A model generated the notes under the pieces. That model saw only the letters and a program-made list of their open reading frames with translations, was not told the DNA's origin and made no database searches. Below are positions 36,361 through 45,369 of a stretch of 64,000 nt of DNA, in pieces (the first letter of the stretch is position 1; every line of letters begins with the position of its first letter). The stretch spans positions 2,716,034-2,780,033 of the forward strand of contig NZ_KI912155.1 of the NCBI RefSeq assembly GCF_000517125.1, given 5' to 3'. This DNA comes from Arthrobacter sp. MA-N2 (GTDB lineage: Bacteria; Actinomycetota; Actinomycetes; Actinomycetales; Micrococcaceae). The position numbers and the translations under genes are program-made.

Positions 36361-37698
36361 TCAGTTGCCGGGAGCCGCGCTCCTCGGCTCTTTAGGCTCC
36401 TTGGGCGCCAGCGGTTGCGGATTCAGTGACGCCTCGGTGAGGATCGGTGCCGTGATGGCGATTTGCCACTCCCGCGCGCCGAGGGCGCGCAGCTCTTCCG
36501 CTACTGACTCGACGGTGAGGTCCGACGGCGGCCGCCACAGCACGCGCCTCATGTAGTCCGGAGTGAGGAGGTTTTCCACGGGAAGTTTGAGCTCGTCGGC
36601 AGCCGCTTGAAGCTTGGGCCGGGCAGTTCCCAAGCGCGCTGCGGCTTCCGGATCGCGGTCTGTCCAGACACGCGGGGGCGGCGGAGCATTGGTCGGCAAA
36701 TGCAATGGAGGAAGGTCCTCGGTGCTCCTTGCGGCGGTAACGCAGCGCAACCAGCGCGGCGCTTCCCGCTGCGCGGCCCGCCCGTGGAAACCCTTGGTGG
36801 CGAGGAGCTGCGGAACGGTAGTCGGCATGGCCTTGGCGGCGGCTACCAAAGCGGAATCCGGAATGAGGCGGCTGGGAGCAACATCGCGTTTGCGCGCCAG
36901 CTGGTCCCGTTCGTACCACAGCTCGCGCACGGCGGCTAATTGACGGCGGTCACGGATTTGGTGCAGGCCCGAGGTCTTGCGCCACGGGTCAATCCTCGGT
37001 GCCGGGAGTCCGGCTCCAAGGATGCCGGCGAATTCCTGTTCGGCGAATTCAAGCTTTCCGTCCGCTTCCAGGAGTTCCATGAGTTCTTCGCGCAGTTCGG
37101 CGAGGACTTCGACGTCGAGGGCTGCGTAACGCAGCCATGGTTCGGGAAGGGGGCGGGTGGACCAGTCGGCGGCGGAGTGCTCCTTGGCGAGGCCGAAACC
37201 AAGGAGCTGCTCAATGACGGCGGCGAGGCCAACGCGCGGCAGCCCGGCAAGCCGAGCAGCGAGCTCGGTGTCGAAAAGCTTGTCGGGCCACATGCCCAGC
37301 TCGGCCAGGCACGGAAGATCCTGAGTCGCGGCGTGCAGGATCCATTCGACACCGCGCAACGCTTCGTTAATGATCTTCAGGTCATCGAAGGGCTCAGGGT
37401 CGATCAGCCAGGTGCCTGCGCCGTCGCGTCTGATCTGCACCAGGAAGGCGCGTTGACCGTAGCGGAAACCCGAGGCGCGTTCGGCGTCGACCCCGGCGGG
37501 GCCGGTTCCCGCGGCGATCGCAGCGGCGCACCGCTCCAGGCCGGACAAGGTGTCGATGACGAGGGGTACGCCCTCACGCGGGGCATCCAGGTCGATGATT
37601 TCGGGTATCCGGCCCTCAAAGCCGTCTACCGTGATGTGTGGTGTGGGATCAGCAGCCGGAGCGCCGGCTGTGGTGGGTTCCAGATTTTCAGGGGTCAT
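36361..37698 (-). CDS. rnd: Ribonuclease D-like 3'-5' exonuclease with HRDC domain
   Basis: 445 residues. The DEDD exonuclease motifs are visible: GVDAERASGFRYGQRAFLVQ (Exo I), EWILHAATQDLPCL (Exo II) and LRYAALDVEVLAEL (Exo III with Tyr). An HRDC domain lies around 230-310 (LHQIRDRRQLAAVRELWYER). RNase D trims 3' ends of tRNA precursors and other stable RNAs. Actinobacteria commonly carry it next to DUF3000, as here, with 69 bases between. Confidence 0.88.
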   Translation of the reverse strand: MTPENLEPTTAGAPAADPTPHITVDGFEGRIPEIIDLDAPREGVPLVIDTLSGLERCAAAIAAGTGPAGVDAERASGFRYGQRAFLVQIRRDGAGTWLIDPEPFDDLKIINEALRGVEWILHAATQDLPCLAELGMWPDKLFDTELAARLAGLPRVGLAAVIEQLLGFGLAKEHSAADWSTRPLPEPWLRYAALDVEVLAELREELMELLEADGKLEFAEQEFAGILGAGLPAPRIDPWRKTSGLHQIRDRRQLAAVRELWYERDQLARKRDVAPSRLIPDSALVAAAKAMPTTVPQLLATKGFHGRAAQREAPRWLRCVTAARSTEDLPPLHLPTNAPPPPRVWTDRDPEAAARLGTARPKLQAAADELKLPVENLLTPDYMRRVLWRPPSDLTVESVAEELRALGAREWQIAITAPILTEASLNPQPLAPKEPKEPRSAAPGN

Positions 37699-37767
37699 GG
37701 TGCCTTCAGTTTACCGACTCTGTGCGTGGCCGGTCCGGCCACGCATTCCAGAGCACCCCGACGGCGT

Positions 37768-38430
37768 TCACGTGAGCCGCCGACGTGGCAGGGGTGTGAC
37801 GCCGGGAGGCAGGGGAGGAAGCCCGGCGAAGGTGCAGACCATGTCGCACCAGGCCTCCAGATGTGCCTGGGCATCGGAAGACGCCGGCGTCCACGAGGCG
37901 CGAAGTTCGATGTCGATGGTTTCCGGTCTTTCAGCCAAGGTACCGAAGCTCTCCGACAGGATGCGTGTGGCTGTACCTCCTGCCGCCCGGTACTGCGCGG
38001 AATGGCTTTCGAGGGCGTCCACGAGCCACGTCCAGGCCACGGAACCGAGCATCGCGTCGTTGCCCATCTCGGCGTCGAGCTGTGCCCGGATGTAGGTCAC
38101 GATCCGGAATTCCCCATCCCACACGGCGGAGCCGTCCGGGTCATGGAGGAGGATGAACCTGCCCGTGGCAAGCTCGTCATCATCATCGGCCGTACTGGCG
38201 GGTCCGGAGGGGTTCTCGTGGGTAAACGCCATGGCTGCAGGGCCATGGACAGGAGTCCGGACCGGACGCGTCGAACGGCTGAAGACCTCGGCCCCCAGGG
38301 CTACAGCGTAGGGGGCCAGGCGGGAGGGTGCCGGAATCTCCGCGAGCCGCAGCTCGCTCCGGCACTGTGCTTTTCGTAGCGTTCCCAACGCATGCAAAAA
38401 ATCCGCGGGAACCTGTGCGAGTGCGTTCAC
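37768..38430 (-). CDS. DUF3000 family protein
   Basis: 220 residues, no membrane helix. DFLHALGTLRKAQCRSELRL, LAPYAVALGAEVF, GRFILLHDPDGSAVWDGEFR and ELRASWTPASSDAQAHLEAW are characteristic of actinobacterial DUF3000, always found near RNase D in the genomes I can recall. Function unknown. It is upstream of and co-oriented with rnd. Confidence 0.85.
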   Translation of the reverse strand: MNALAQVPADFLHALGTLRKAQCRSELRLAEIPAPSRLAPYAVALGAEVFSRSTRPVRTPVHGPAAMAFTHENPSGPASTADDDDELATGRFILLHDPDGSAVWDGEFRIVTYIRAQLDAEMGNDAMLGSVAWTWLVDALESHSAQYRAAGGTATRILSESFGTLAERPETIDIELRASWTPASSDAQAHLEAWCDMVCTFAGLPPLPPGVTPLPRRRLT

Positions 38431-38491
38431 CTTCGCAGATTATGTGCCCGGGGCGGCGAAACCCTGAAGCCACGCCGCCCCGCACGCAGGC

Positions 38492-39604
38492 CTATGCCGG
38501 GGCCAGCTCGCGCTTGATGGCGGCAACGAAAGAATCGATGTCCTCTTCCGTGGTGTCGAAGGAGCACATCCAGCGCACCTCGCGGTTCGCTTCGTTCCAG
38601 TCGTAGAACTTGAAGGAGGAACGGAGGCGATCGGCGACGCCGGCGGGCAGCACCGCGAAAACTCCGTTCGACTCAGTAGCCTGGGTAGGCTCCACGCCCT
38701 CAATGGAGTCGACGGCGGCACGCAGCCGTGCAGCCATGGCGTTTGCGTGTTCCGCAGAGCGAAGCCACAATCCGGACTCCAGAAGCGCGATGAACTGGAC
38801 CGAGATGAATCGCATCTTGGAGGCCAGTTGCATGTTCATCTTGCGCAGGAACTTGAGTCCGTGGGCGGCCTCGGGATTCAGCGCGACGACGACCTCGCCG
38901 AACAAGAGTCCGTTCTTGGTGCCCCCGAAGGAGAGGATGTCCACGCCGGCGTCGCGGGTGAACGTCCGCAATGGCACGCCAAGGTGGGCGGCAGCATTGG
39001 CGAGCCGGGCGCCGTCCATGTGCAGTTTCATGCCCTTGGCGTGGATGTGGTCGGCGATCGCCCGGATTTCTTCCGGTGTGTAGCAGGTGCCGAGTTCCGT
39101 GGTTTGCGTGATGGACACGGCCAACGGCTGCGCACGGTGCTCGTCGCCCCAACCCCAGGCCTCGCGGTCGATCAGTTCGGGAGTCAGCTTGCCGTCCGGG
39201 GTGGGGACCTGCAGGAGCTTGATCCCGCCGATCCGCTCCGGGGCGCCGTTCTCGTCCATGTTGATGTGGGCGGTCGAGGCGCAGATGACGGCACCCCAGC
39301 GCGGCAGCAAAGACTGCAAGGACAACACATTGGCGCCCGTGCCGTTGAAGACCGGGAAGCACTCGATGCCTTCGCCGAAATGTTGTTCCATGACTTCGTG
39401 GAGCCGTTCCGTGTACTGGTCCTCGCCGTAGGAAACCTGGTGGCCGCCGTTGGCTGCGGCCAGGGCCGCCAGGATCTCAGGGTGGACGCCGGAGTAGTTG
39501 TCCGAGGCGAATCCCCGGACTGAGGGATCATGGAGGCGCCCCGTGGCTTCCGAAGGCAGGGCGACCGGGTTCTCTTCAGTAATGCTCGTCACTTGTTCGT
39601 TCAC
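38492..39604 (-). CDS. PLP-dependent threonine aldolase family protein
   Basis: 370 residues. The fold-type I PLP Lys is in ILSFGGTKNGLLFGEVVV; GRLHDPSVRGFASDNYSGVH and FPVFNGTGANVLSL are the substrate/phosphate regions. Low-specificity L-threonine aldolases cleave threonine or allo-threonine to glycine and acetaldehyde; related beta-eliminating lyases share the fold, so the substrate is inferred. It lies 9 bases downstream of the SDR gene, as the last gene of a three-gene operon. Confidence 0.85.
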   Translation of the reverse strand: MNEQVTSITEENPVALPSEATGRLHDPSVRGFASDNYSGVHPEILAALAAANGGHQVSYGEDQYTERLHEVMEQHFGEGIECFPVFNGTGANVLSLQSLLPRWGAVICASTAHINMDENGAPERIGGIKLLQVPTPDGKLTPELIDREAWGWGDEHRAQPLAVSITQTTELGTCYTPEEIRAIADHIHAKGMKLHMDGARLANAAAHLGVPLRTFTRDAGVDILSFGGTKNGLLFGEVVVALNPEAAHGLKFLRKMNMQLASKMRFISVQFIALLESGLWLRSAEHANAMAARLRAAVDSIEGVEPTQATESNGVFAVLPAGVADRLRSSFKFYDWNEANREVRWMCSFDTTEEDIDSFVAAIKRELAPA

Positions 39605-39613
39605 GCTTTCAGT

Positions 39614-40363
39614 CTATTTGGCCAAAAGGAGGCGCTGTCCGTTCAGTTCCGCCGCTGGCTTGTCGAAAAGCCCGACGGCGGCTGTCGCCAAATCGTCGAC
39701 GTCGGTGTACCCAGGGAATTTCCGCTCGGGATGTGCCTTCCGCATCGCGGCGTCCAGCAATGACTTGACGACGAAGACGACGGCGGCGCTGTGCTGCTCC
39801 GGGGGTTCGTCGTTGTTGCTTGGGTTGCTTGGGTTGCCTGATTGATCACGTCGGAACCCATCGGCCAAGGCCAAGGTCCAAGTCTCCGCAGCAGCTTTGG
39901 CCGCCGCGTAAGTCGCGGCTCCGGCGGTGGGTGCTGCGACCGCCGTCGAACTCACCATCGCGAAACGTCCCACGGGGGAGGACTCTAGATCCTGGTAGAA
40001 GACCCGGGAGACGTTTCTCAGTGTGGTGATGGCACTTTGTTCGAGGGCGGTCCAGTCTTCGTCCGGTTGATCTTCGATTCCCTTGGCGCCGCGCCACCCA
40101 CCTACCAAGTGGATCACGCCGTCGACCCTTTTAGCGCTCCCGTGGATCGCCGAGGCGAGTTCCCGCACTGCCTCGAGCTGGGAAAGATCGCACACCAGGG
40201 GAGTGACGTCGGCGCCCGCTTGGGAAGCGGCAGCCTTGATGCGGGACTCGTCCGAGCCGACCGTGAAGACCCGGTGCCCGGCCAGAGTGAAGGCGCGGGC
40301 AACGGCAATGCCGGAGGAGTTGCTGCCACCTGTAACGAGGATGGTCAGCTGGTTGCCAAGCAT
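39614..40363 (-). CDS. Short-chain dehydrogenase/reductase
   Basis: 249 residues. Nucleotide binding is at LVTGGSNSSGIAVARAF, the catalytic Ser is in AMVSSTAVAA and Tyr-Lys in YAAAKAAAETW. Residues 185-197 contain NPSNPSNN, encoded by a 9-bp tandem repeat (39816-39833). Its ATG shares one base with the stop of the DUF6421 gene (TGATG), so it is coupled. Substrate unknown. Confidence 0.83.
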   Translation of the reverse strand: MLGNQLTILVTGGSNSSGIAVARAFTLAGHRVFTVGSDESRIKAAASQAGADVTPLVCDLSQLEAVRELASAIHGSAKRVDGVIHLVGGWRGAKGIEDQPDEDWTALEQSAITTLRNVSRVFYQDLESSPVGRFAMVSSTAVAAPTAGAATYAAAKAAAETWTLALADGFRRDQSGNPSNPSNNDEPPEQHSAAVVFVVKSLLDAAMRKAHPERKFPGYTDVDDLATAAVGLFDKPAAELNGQRLLLAK

Positions 40364-41739
40364 CAGGCTGCGGCCGGTCCGCTGGTGCCGGTGATGCCCG
40401 TGGTTGATTCGATGATGGGGCGCATTTTCTTCTCCAAGGCTTCGTAGAACATGGACAGGGGGAATTCATCGTCGAGGACCTGGTCGGTGAGGCCGCGGGG
40501 CGGCCCGTCGAGCGGCAGTGCCTCCGGGCCCTTCGCCCAAACCGAAGCCGGATGCGGAGTGACCGTACCGGAAATGAGCTTATACGCCGCGAGCCAGTGG
40601 GCAGCTTTCGGACGGTCGATGGAGCGCCAATAAAGTTCCTCGATCCGGGCACCGAGTTCGACGACGACGTCGGCGGCCTCGTCCCAGTCGATGCTGAGCT
40701 TGCTATCGGTCCAGTGCAGGACGTGGTGCTGATGCATCCACGCGAAGAGGAGCTGGCCGCCGAGGCCGTCGTAGTTGCGCACCCGGTTTCCCGTGATGGC
40801 GAAGCGGAAGATCCGGTCGAAGATGACGGCGTACTGGACGAGCTTCGCGTGGCGTCGGGCGTCGGGCGAAGCATCCTCGTCCTTCTCGATGCGGACGGAT
40901 TCCCGGAAGGCTGTCAGGTCGCAGCGGAGCTCTTCGAGCGAATAAAGGAAGAACGGCATCCGCTGCTTGATCATGAACGGGTCGAAGGGAAGATCGCCGC
41001 GCATGTGGGTACGGTCATGGATCAGGTCCCACATGACGAAGGTCCGCTGCGTGAGTTCCTGGTCATCCAAAAGCTCTGCCGCATCCGGGGGGAGCTGCAG
41101 GGATGTTGTTGCCGCGGCTGCTTTGAGCACACGCCGGAAGCGGGCGGCTTCACGGTCGGCGAAGATGGCGCCCCACGTAAAGGCGGGCGTTTCCCTCACT
41201 GCGACTGTCTCTGGAAAGAGCACGGCGGAATTGGTGTCATACCCCGGAGTGAAGTCCAGGAAGCGGATGGGCACGAAGAGCTTGTTTGAGTAGTCGCCGG
41301 ACTCCAAGTCGCCGATGAACTCGGGCCAGATGACCTCGATCAGGACGGCTTCCACGAGGCGGCTTGTGCTGCCGTTCTGGGTGTACATGGGGAATACCAC
41401 GAGGTGCTGGAGTCCGTCTTCGCGGTGTTCCTGGGGCTGGAAGGCCAGCAGCGAGTCGAGGAAGTCCGGGACTCCGAATCCGGAATCGGCCCACCGGGCG
41501 AAATCTTCGACCAGGAGTTCAAGGTAGGCGGCATCGTGGGGGAACGCCGGGCCCAGACGCTTGATGGATTCGATAATGGTGGCTGTGTAATCTTGCGCAG
41601 CGCCGTGGTGTGCCGGTTCCTGAATGGAACCATCCCGGCTCTGCAGGGGTTGCAGGGCAGTGGCTGCGGCCTTCAGCGAGACCCAGTCCCGGTTATCGGA
41701 CGTGATGCGCGGGCGGGCGATGCTAGCGGTAGTTGTCAT
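40363..41739 (-). CDS. DUF6421 family protein
   Basis: 458 residues from ATG 41739 (MTTTASIARP); a TTG at 41760 would add seven residues but overlaps the AGGAAGG that probably serves as RBS, 11 bases before the ATG. The protein is soluble, rich in aromatic residues, with FPHDAAYLELLVEDFARWAD, MWDLIHDRTHMRGDLPFDPF and QLLFAWMHQHHVLHWTD; the His/Asp-rich segments hint at metal binding. I recall it as DUF6421, unknown function. First gene of an operon with an SDR and a threonine aldolase. Confidence 0.6.
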   Translation of the reverse strand: MTTTASIARPRITSDNRDWVSLKAAATALQPLQSRDGSIQEPAHHGAAQDYTATIIESIKRLGPAFPHDAAYLELLVEDFARWADSGFGVPDFLDSLLAFQPQEHREDGLQHLVVFPMYTQNGSTSRLVEAVLIEVIWPEFIGDLESGDYSNKLFVPIRFLDFTPGYDTNSAVLFPETVAVRETPAFTWGAIFADREAARFRRVLKAAAATTSLQLPPDAAELLDDQELTQRTFVMWDLIHDRTHMRGDLPFDPFMIKQRMPFFLYSLEELRCDLTAFRESVRIEKDEDASPDARRHAKLVQYAVIFDRIFRFAITGNRVRNYDGLGGQLLFAWMHQHHVLHWTDSKLSIDWDEAADVVVELGARIEELYWRSIDRPKAAHWLAAYKLISGTVTPHPASVWAKGPEALPLDGPPRGLTDQVLDDEFPLSMFYEALEKKMRPIIESTTGITGTSGPAAA

Positions 41740-41911
41740 CGACGACGGTGCCTTCCTCAAGAAATATTGTTCTGAGGCGAGCGTAGCAATCGGTCAGAGT
41801 AACTAATTCAAAAGTGGCTCGAGCATAAGAAAATCTGTTGAAAGTGGCTCCGCCGGCACCCGGAGATCCAGCCCGGCGAGGGCTGGGCCCCGGGACTGCC
41901 GGGCGCTGGAG

Positions 41912-42403
41912 CTATTGTCCGGCGGGGGACTCGACAAGCTTGAGCGAAACCGAGTTGATGCAATACCGCTGGTCAGTGGGCGTCCCGTAGCCCTCACCCT
42001 CGAAAACGTGTCCCAAGTGTGAATCGCAATTAGCACAGCGGACCTCCACCCGTTCCATTCCCAAAGTACGGTCATGAATGTACCGGACGGTGCCTTCGGC
42101 GAGCGGCGCCCAGAAAGACGGCCAACCGCAATGGGAATCGAATTTTTCGTTGCTCGTGAAAAGCTCCGCGCCGCAGGCCCTGCACTGGTAGACACCGGCG
42201 GTATGGGTGTCCCAATACTCTCCCGTGTAGGGCCGTTCCGTTCCTGCCTGGCGCAGCACCCTGAACTCTTCCGGGGTAAGCTCCTCGCGCCACTGCGCAT
42301 CCGTCTTCTCCACGCATTGCCCGTCCTTCGGAACCTCTTGGAAGGGGACCCCGGCCAAAGGGTCTGCGGCTTGGAAGTACTTCCTGTTATCTGCAGTGCT
42401 CAT
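41912..42403 (-). CDS. msrB: Peptide-methionine (R)-S-oxide reductase
   Basis: 163 residues with both structural zinc CxxC pairs (YQCRACGAELF and VRCANCDSHLG), the HCGWPSFWAPL active-site region and the catalytic Cys in QRYCINSVSLKL. It reduces methionine-R-sulfoxide in proteins. Thirteen bases separate it from the upstream stress-protein-like gene, suggesting one transcript. Downstream, a 7-bp stem hairpin (41868-41886) lies in the 172-bp gap to the DUF6421 gene without a T-run. Confidence 0.94.
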   Translation of the reverse strand: MSTADNRKYFQAADPLAGVPFQEVPKDGQCVEKTDAQWREELTPEEFRVLRQAGTERPYTGEYWDTHTAGVYQCRACGAELFTSNEKFDSHCGWPSFWAPLAEGTVRYIHDRTLGMERVEVRCANCDSHLGHVFEGEGYGTPTDQRYCINSVSLKLVESPAGQ

Positions 42404-42416
42404 GATCTCTCAACGC

Positions 42417-42908
42417 TTACGAGTCGCCGATAAATCCCGATCCCGCATAGAGATGCAGCACCGGCAACCCCAATTGGTCCTGGGCCTTGTTCGCCCAGTC
42501 CGTATGGAAGGTATCGGTGATCGCGTGGGGACGCGTGATCACCACTGCCTGCGCCGCATTGAGCGCTTTGACTTTGGACACCAAGCCGGCCACGGCACCG
42601 CCGTCGACGATTTCGCCGGTAACTCCGCCACCGAGCCCCTCCAGTGCCATCAGGGAGGCAGACAAGGCTTCCGCGGCCTGCGCACGCTCCGATTGGGGAC
42701 TCGGCGCCTCGCCGACAAGGTCCCGAAATGCCTTGGCTACTTCGAGCATCGAAAGGTTTTCGAGGAAGTCGACCAGCAAGTGCCTTTCGGTGTTCGCCGG
42801 CACCAACACCACCAGGGGCGAGTCGCCGCCGTCGAGCAGTTTGGCAATATTGACACGGTCTTCCGGGCCGAGAGGCTCTTCAGTAAGGATGACGATTGGA
42901 TCACTCAT
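42417..42908 (-). CDS. Hypothetical protein, possibly universal stress protein-like
   Basis: 163 residues from ATG 42908. It begins MSDPIVILTEEPLGPEDR and contains two strand-like stretches (SPLVVLVPANTERHLLVDFL and QAVVITRPHAITDTFHTDWA) with a C-terminal LGLPVLHLYAGSGFIGD, a Rossmann-like alternation similar to stress proteins. The ATP-binding GxxG(S/T) motif of UspA is not clear. Probably co-transcribed with msrB. Family assignment is tentative. Confidence 0.5.
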   Translation of the reverse strand: MSDPIVILTEEPLGPEDRVNIAKLLDGGDSPLVVLVPANTERHLLVDFLENLSMLEVAKAFRDLVGEAPSPQSERAQAAEALSASLMALEGLGGGVTGEIVDGGAVAGLVSKVKALNAAQAVVITRPHAITDTFHTDWANKAQDQLGLPVLHLYAGSGFIGDS

Positions 42909-43048
42909 GGCTACAGCGTAGACCGGAGGCGCGCCGGGAGCATGATTGGTCCGGCAATTATGTTCTCGGCGTAGCTGGCCCGTTCGGGAGGCAACGCCGG
43001 TGAACGGTGCTGTCCAAAGGACGGCTCCGCAACCGGGACAATGGTCAC

Positions 43049-44299
43049 ATGGCATCAATGACCCGAGCCGCACCAACCGCTGAGAACGGTGCGAAAATGT
43101 CCACCCGCGCCAAATGGGCTGTTGCAGGAATCATTGCCGGCAGCAGCATCGCCGGCGTGCTGGGCGCAGGTTCCTCGGCGCTCGCAGCCTATTTCGCCCG
43201 GCGCGTCATCACCCCATCCGAACGCGAGGCTGACCAGGAAGTGCTGGCGGTGGTGCGCGGAGACCATGGACTCGAGGTCATCCTCGCAGCCACCCCGGAC
43301 AGCATCGTCGACGGCGTGTTCAGCCTCTACTTCGCAGGGGGCACGGGGTTCGCGCGAATCGGGCGGATCGTGTCCTATTCGCCCGCGGAACGTACGGTGC
43401 AGCGCGAAGTCGAAGAAGTGTACAGCGGAGACTTGGCAAAAGCCCGGCGTGGGTGGTGGAGTGGTGCCGTCTATGACTCCCCGGCGGTGCTTGGCCTGGA
43501 TTCGGAAGAAGTGCAGATCGACGTCGAGGGTGGCCAGGCGCCGGCATGGTTGATCCCGTCGGGCGCAGGCAAGCCCGCGAAAGTGTGGGCGATCATGGTC
43601 CATGGCCGCGGGGCTACCCGCGTCGAAGGCTTGCGCGCAGTGCGCAGCGCTCGCGATCTGGGCCTCGACAGCCTGTTGGTTTCGTACCGGAACGACGGCT
43701 TGGCGCCGTCCGCCCCCGACCGGCGTTACGGTTTGGGATCCACGGAGTGGCGCGACGTCGATGCGGCGATTGAATACGCACTGGCCCATGGTGCCCACGA
43801 GGTGGTCTTGTTCGGATGGTCGATGGGTGGTGCGATCTGCCTCCAGACGGCCGACCTCTCGCACCACCGCCATGTCATCCGGGCCATGGTCCTGGACGCG
43901 CCGGTGATCGACTGGGTCAACGTCCTTGCGCACCACGCGCAGCTCAACAGGATCCCGTACGCGGTGGGTCGCTACGGGCAGCTGATGTTGGGGCACCCCT
44001 TGGGCCGCCGACTCACCGGCCTGGCCGCACCTGTCGACTTGAAGGCCATGGACTGGGACACACGCGCCGTCGAACTCCGTACTCCGACGCTGGTGATCCA
44101 CAGCGTGGACGATGAGTACGTACCGTACGAACCCTCCGCCAGCCTCGCCGAAAAGAACCCGGACATGGTCACTTTCGAACCCTTCGAAGGCGCACGGCAC
44201 ACCAAAGAGTGGAACGTGGATCCGCAGAAGTGGGAGCGGCTGGTGCACTCATGGCTCGCTCCGCGGCTCACTCCCCGCGTCGGCCCGGCGTCGGCTTGA
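43049..44299 (+). CDS. Alpha/beta hydrolase with N-terminal membrane anchor
   Basis: 416 residues from ATG 43049. One hydrophobic helix at about 17-42 (WAVAGIIAGSSIAGVLGAGS) should anchor or export it. The hydrolase domain has the nucleophile elbow VVLFGWSMGGAICLQ, the acid in VIHSVDDEYVPYEP and the His in FEGARHTKEWN. Substrate unknown; resembles dipeptidyl/prolyl-peptidase-like hydrolases. A GACAAT hexamer stands six bases before the ATG, a weak leaderless-type -10. Confidence 0.85.
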   Translation: MASMTRAAPTAENGAKMSTRAKWAVAGIIAGSSIAGVLGAGSSALAAYFARRVITPSEREADQEVLAVVRGDHGLEVILAATPDSIVDGVFSLYFAGGTGFARIGRIVSYSPAERTVQREVEEVYSGDLAKARRGWWSGAVYDSPAVLGLDSEEVQIDVEGGQAPAWLIPSGAGKPAKVWAIMVHGRGATRVEGLRAVRSARDLGLDSLLVSYRNDGLAPSAPDRRYGLGSTEWRDVDAAIEYALAHGAHEVVLFGWSMGGAICLQTADLSHHRHVIRAMVLDAPVIDWVNVLAHHAQLNRIPYAVGRYGQLMLGHPLGRRLTGLAAPVDLKAMDWDTRAVELRTPTLVIHSVDDEYVPYEPSASLAEKNPDMVTFEPFEGARHTKEWNVDPQKWERLVHSWLAPRLTPRVGPASA

Positions 44300-44330
44300 G
44301 CGTACCGCTAGCTGCCCTACCCAGCGACCG

Positions 44331-44822
44331 CTAGTGGCTGCCGATCGGAGCGGTACGGGCGCCGGTCAGCCGGATAAGGTCCGCAGGATCCAGCTCAATG
44401 TCCAGGCCGCGGCGTCCGCCGGAAACAAGGACGGTGCCGAACGCCAGCGCCGATTCGTCGAGCACCGTGGGTGACGGTTGGCGTTGGCCCAGGGGCGAAA
44501 TGCCACCGAGAACATAGCCGGTCCGTCGCTCGGCCGCTTGGGGATCGGCCATGGTGGCCTTCTTCGATCCCAGGGCCGCGGCGATTGCTTTGAGATCCAA
44601 GGTTCCACTGACCGGAACGATTCCCACGGCAAGTTTGCCTTCGACGTCGACTATCAGAGTCTTGAAGACGCGGCCAGGCTCGATTCCGAGGACTTCCGCC
44701 GCCTCGAGCCCGTAGCTGGCCGCCGAAGGATCGTGTGCATATGGGTGCAGAGTGAAGGGAACGCCGGCCGCAGCCAATATGGCTGTGGCCGGCGTTCCCT
44801 GAGAAGCCTGTTTCTTGGCCAT
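44331..44822 (-). CDS. ybaK: Cys-tRNA(Pro)/Cys-tRNA(Cys) deacylase YbaK
   Basis: 163 residues with the YbaK/ProX fold: VPFTLHPYAHDPSAASYG, GRVFKTLIVDVEGKLAVG (with the conserved Lys), KKATMADPQAAERRTGYVLG and GISPLGQR. The enzyme removes Cys mischarged on tRNA(Pro). It starts 17 bases after the sufE stop and may share its transcript. Confidence 0.9.
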   Translation of the reverse strand: MAKKQASQGTPATAILAAAGVPFTLHPYAHDPSAASYGLEAAEVLGIEPGRVFKTLIVDVEGKLAVGIVPVSGTLDLKAIAAALGSKKATMADPQAAERRTGYVLGGISPLGQRQPSPTVLDESALAFGTVLVSGGRRGLDIELDPADLIRLTGARTAPIGSH

Positions 44823-44839
44823 TCGCGGTGTATTCCTGC

Positions 44840-45295
44840 TCAGGACGCCAAACGGTCCGCCGCGGCGACCTTGCGCTTGATGCGCCCCAGCATGGCGGTC
44901 ATGCCACGCATGCGCAACGGCGTGATGGCCCGCGTAAGGCCCAGCAATTCCGGCATGTCATCAGGAACAGCCAGAATCTCCGCGGCAGTCAATCCGTCCA
45001 GGCCTTCGTGCAGGACACCCGCAAAGCCGCGCGTAGTGGGGGCCTCGGGCGGTGCCTTGAAGAACAATCGGTAGGCCACGCCGTCGGGCTTCTTTTCCTG
45101 TTCAATGGTCAGGAACAGGGGTGACTGGCACTCCACCACCTGCTCCAGCAGTTCAGGGTGGTCCAGAAGCCGTTCCGGCAACGCCGGGAGTCCGCGCGAG
45201 AACTCAAGCAAGAGCTGAAGTCGGTCCGGCTCGGTCAGTGCCTGGAAGTCATCGACAATTTCCGCTAATGCGGCGGGCAAAGTATTGGTACTCAT
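44840..45295 (-). CDS. sufE: SufE-family cysteine desulfurase activator
   Basis: 151 residues from ATG 45295 (MSTNTLPAAL). The sulfur-accepting Cys is in QVVECQSPLFL, the helix LQLLLEFSRGLPALPERLL precedes it, and LLGLTRAITPLRMRGM ends the fold. SufE takes persulfide from a SufS-type desulfurase for Fe-S cluster assembly. The gene lies 74 bases downstream of a rhodanese gene, a combination common in actinobacteria and consistent with sulfur trafficking. Confidence 0.88.
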   Translation of the reverse strand: MSTNTLPAALAEIVDDFQALTEPDRLQLLLEFSRGLPALPERLLDHPELLEQVVECQSPLFLTIEQEKKPDGVAYRLFFKAPPEAPTTRGFAGVLHEGLDGLTAAEILAVPDDMPELLGLTRAITPLRMRGMTAMLGRIKRKVAAADRLAS

Positions 45296-45369
45296 CGCTT
45301 CCAGCTTACGCACGTCCGGGCAGCTTTGGCTCTGGATCGCTCAAAATGGCCGGGCACAGAGGTTCCGGA

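Noticed and set aside
41868..41886. Hairpin CCAGCCC-GGCGA-GGGCTGG as an msrB terminator
   Set aside because: The stem is short and no T-run follows on the minus strand, so I list it only in the msrB entry.
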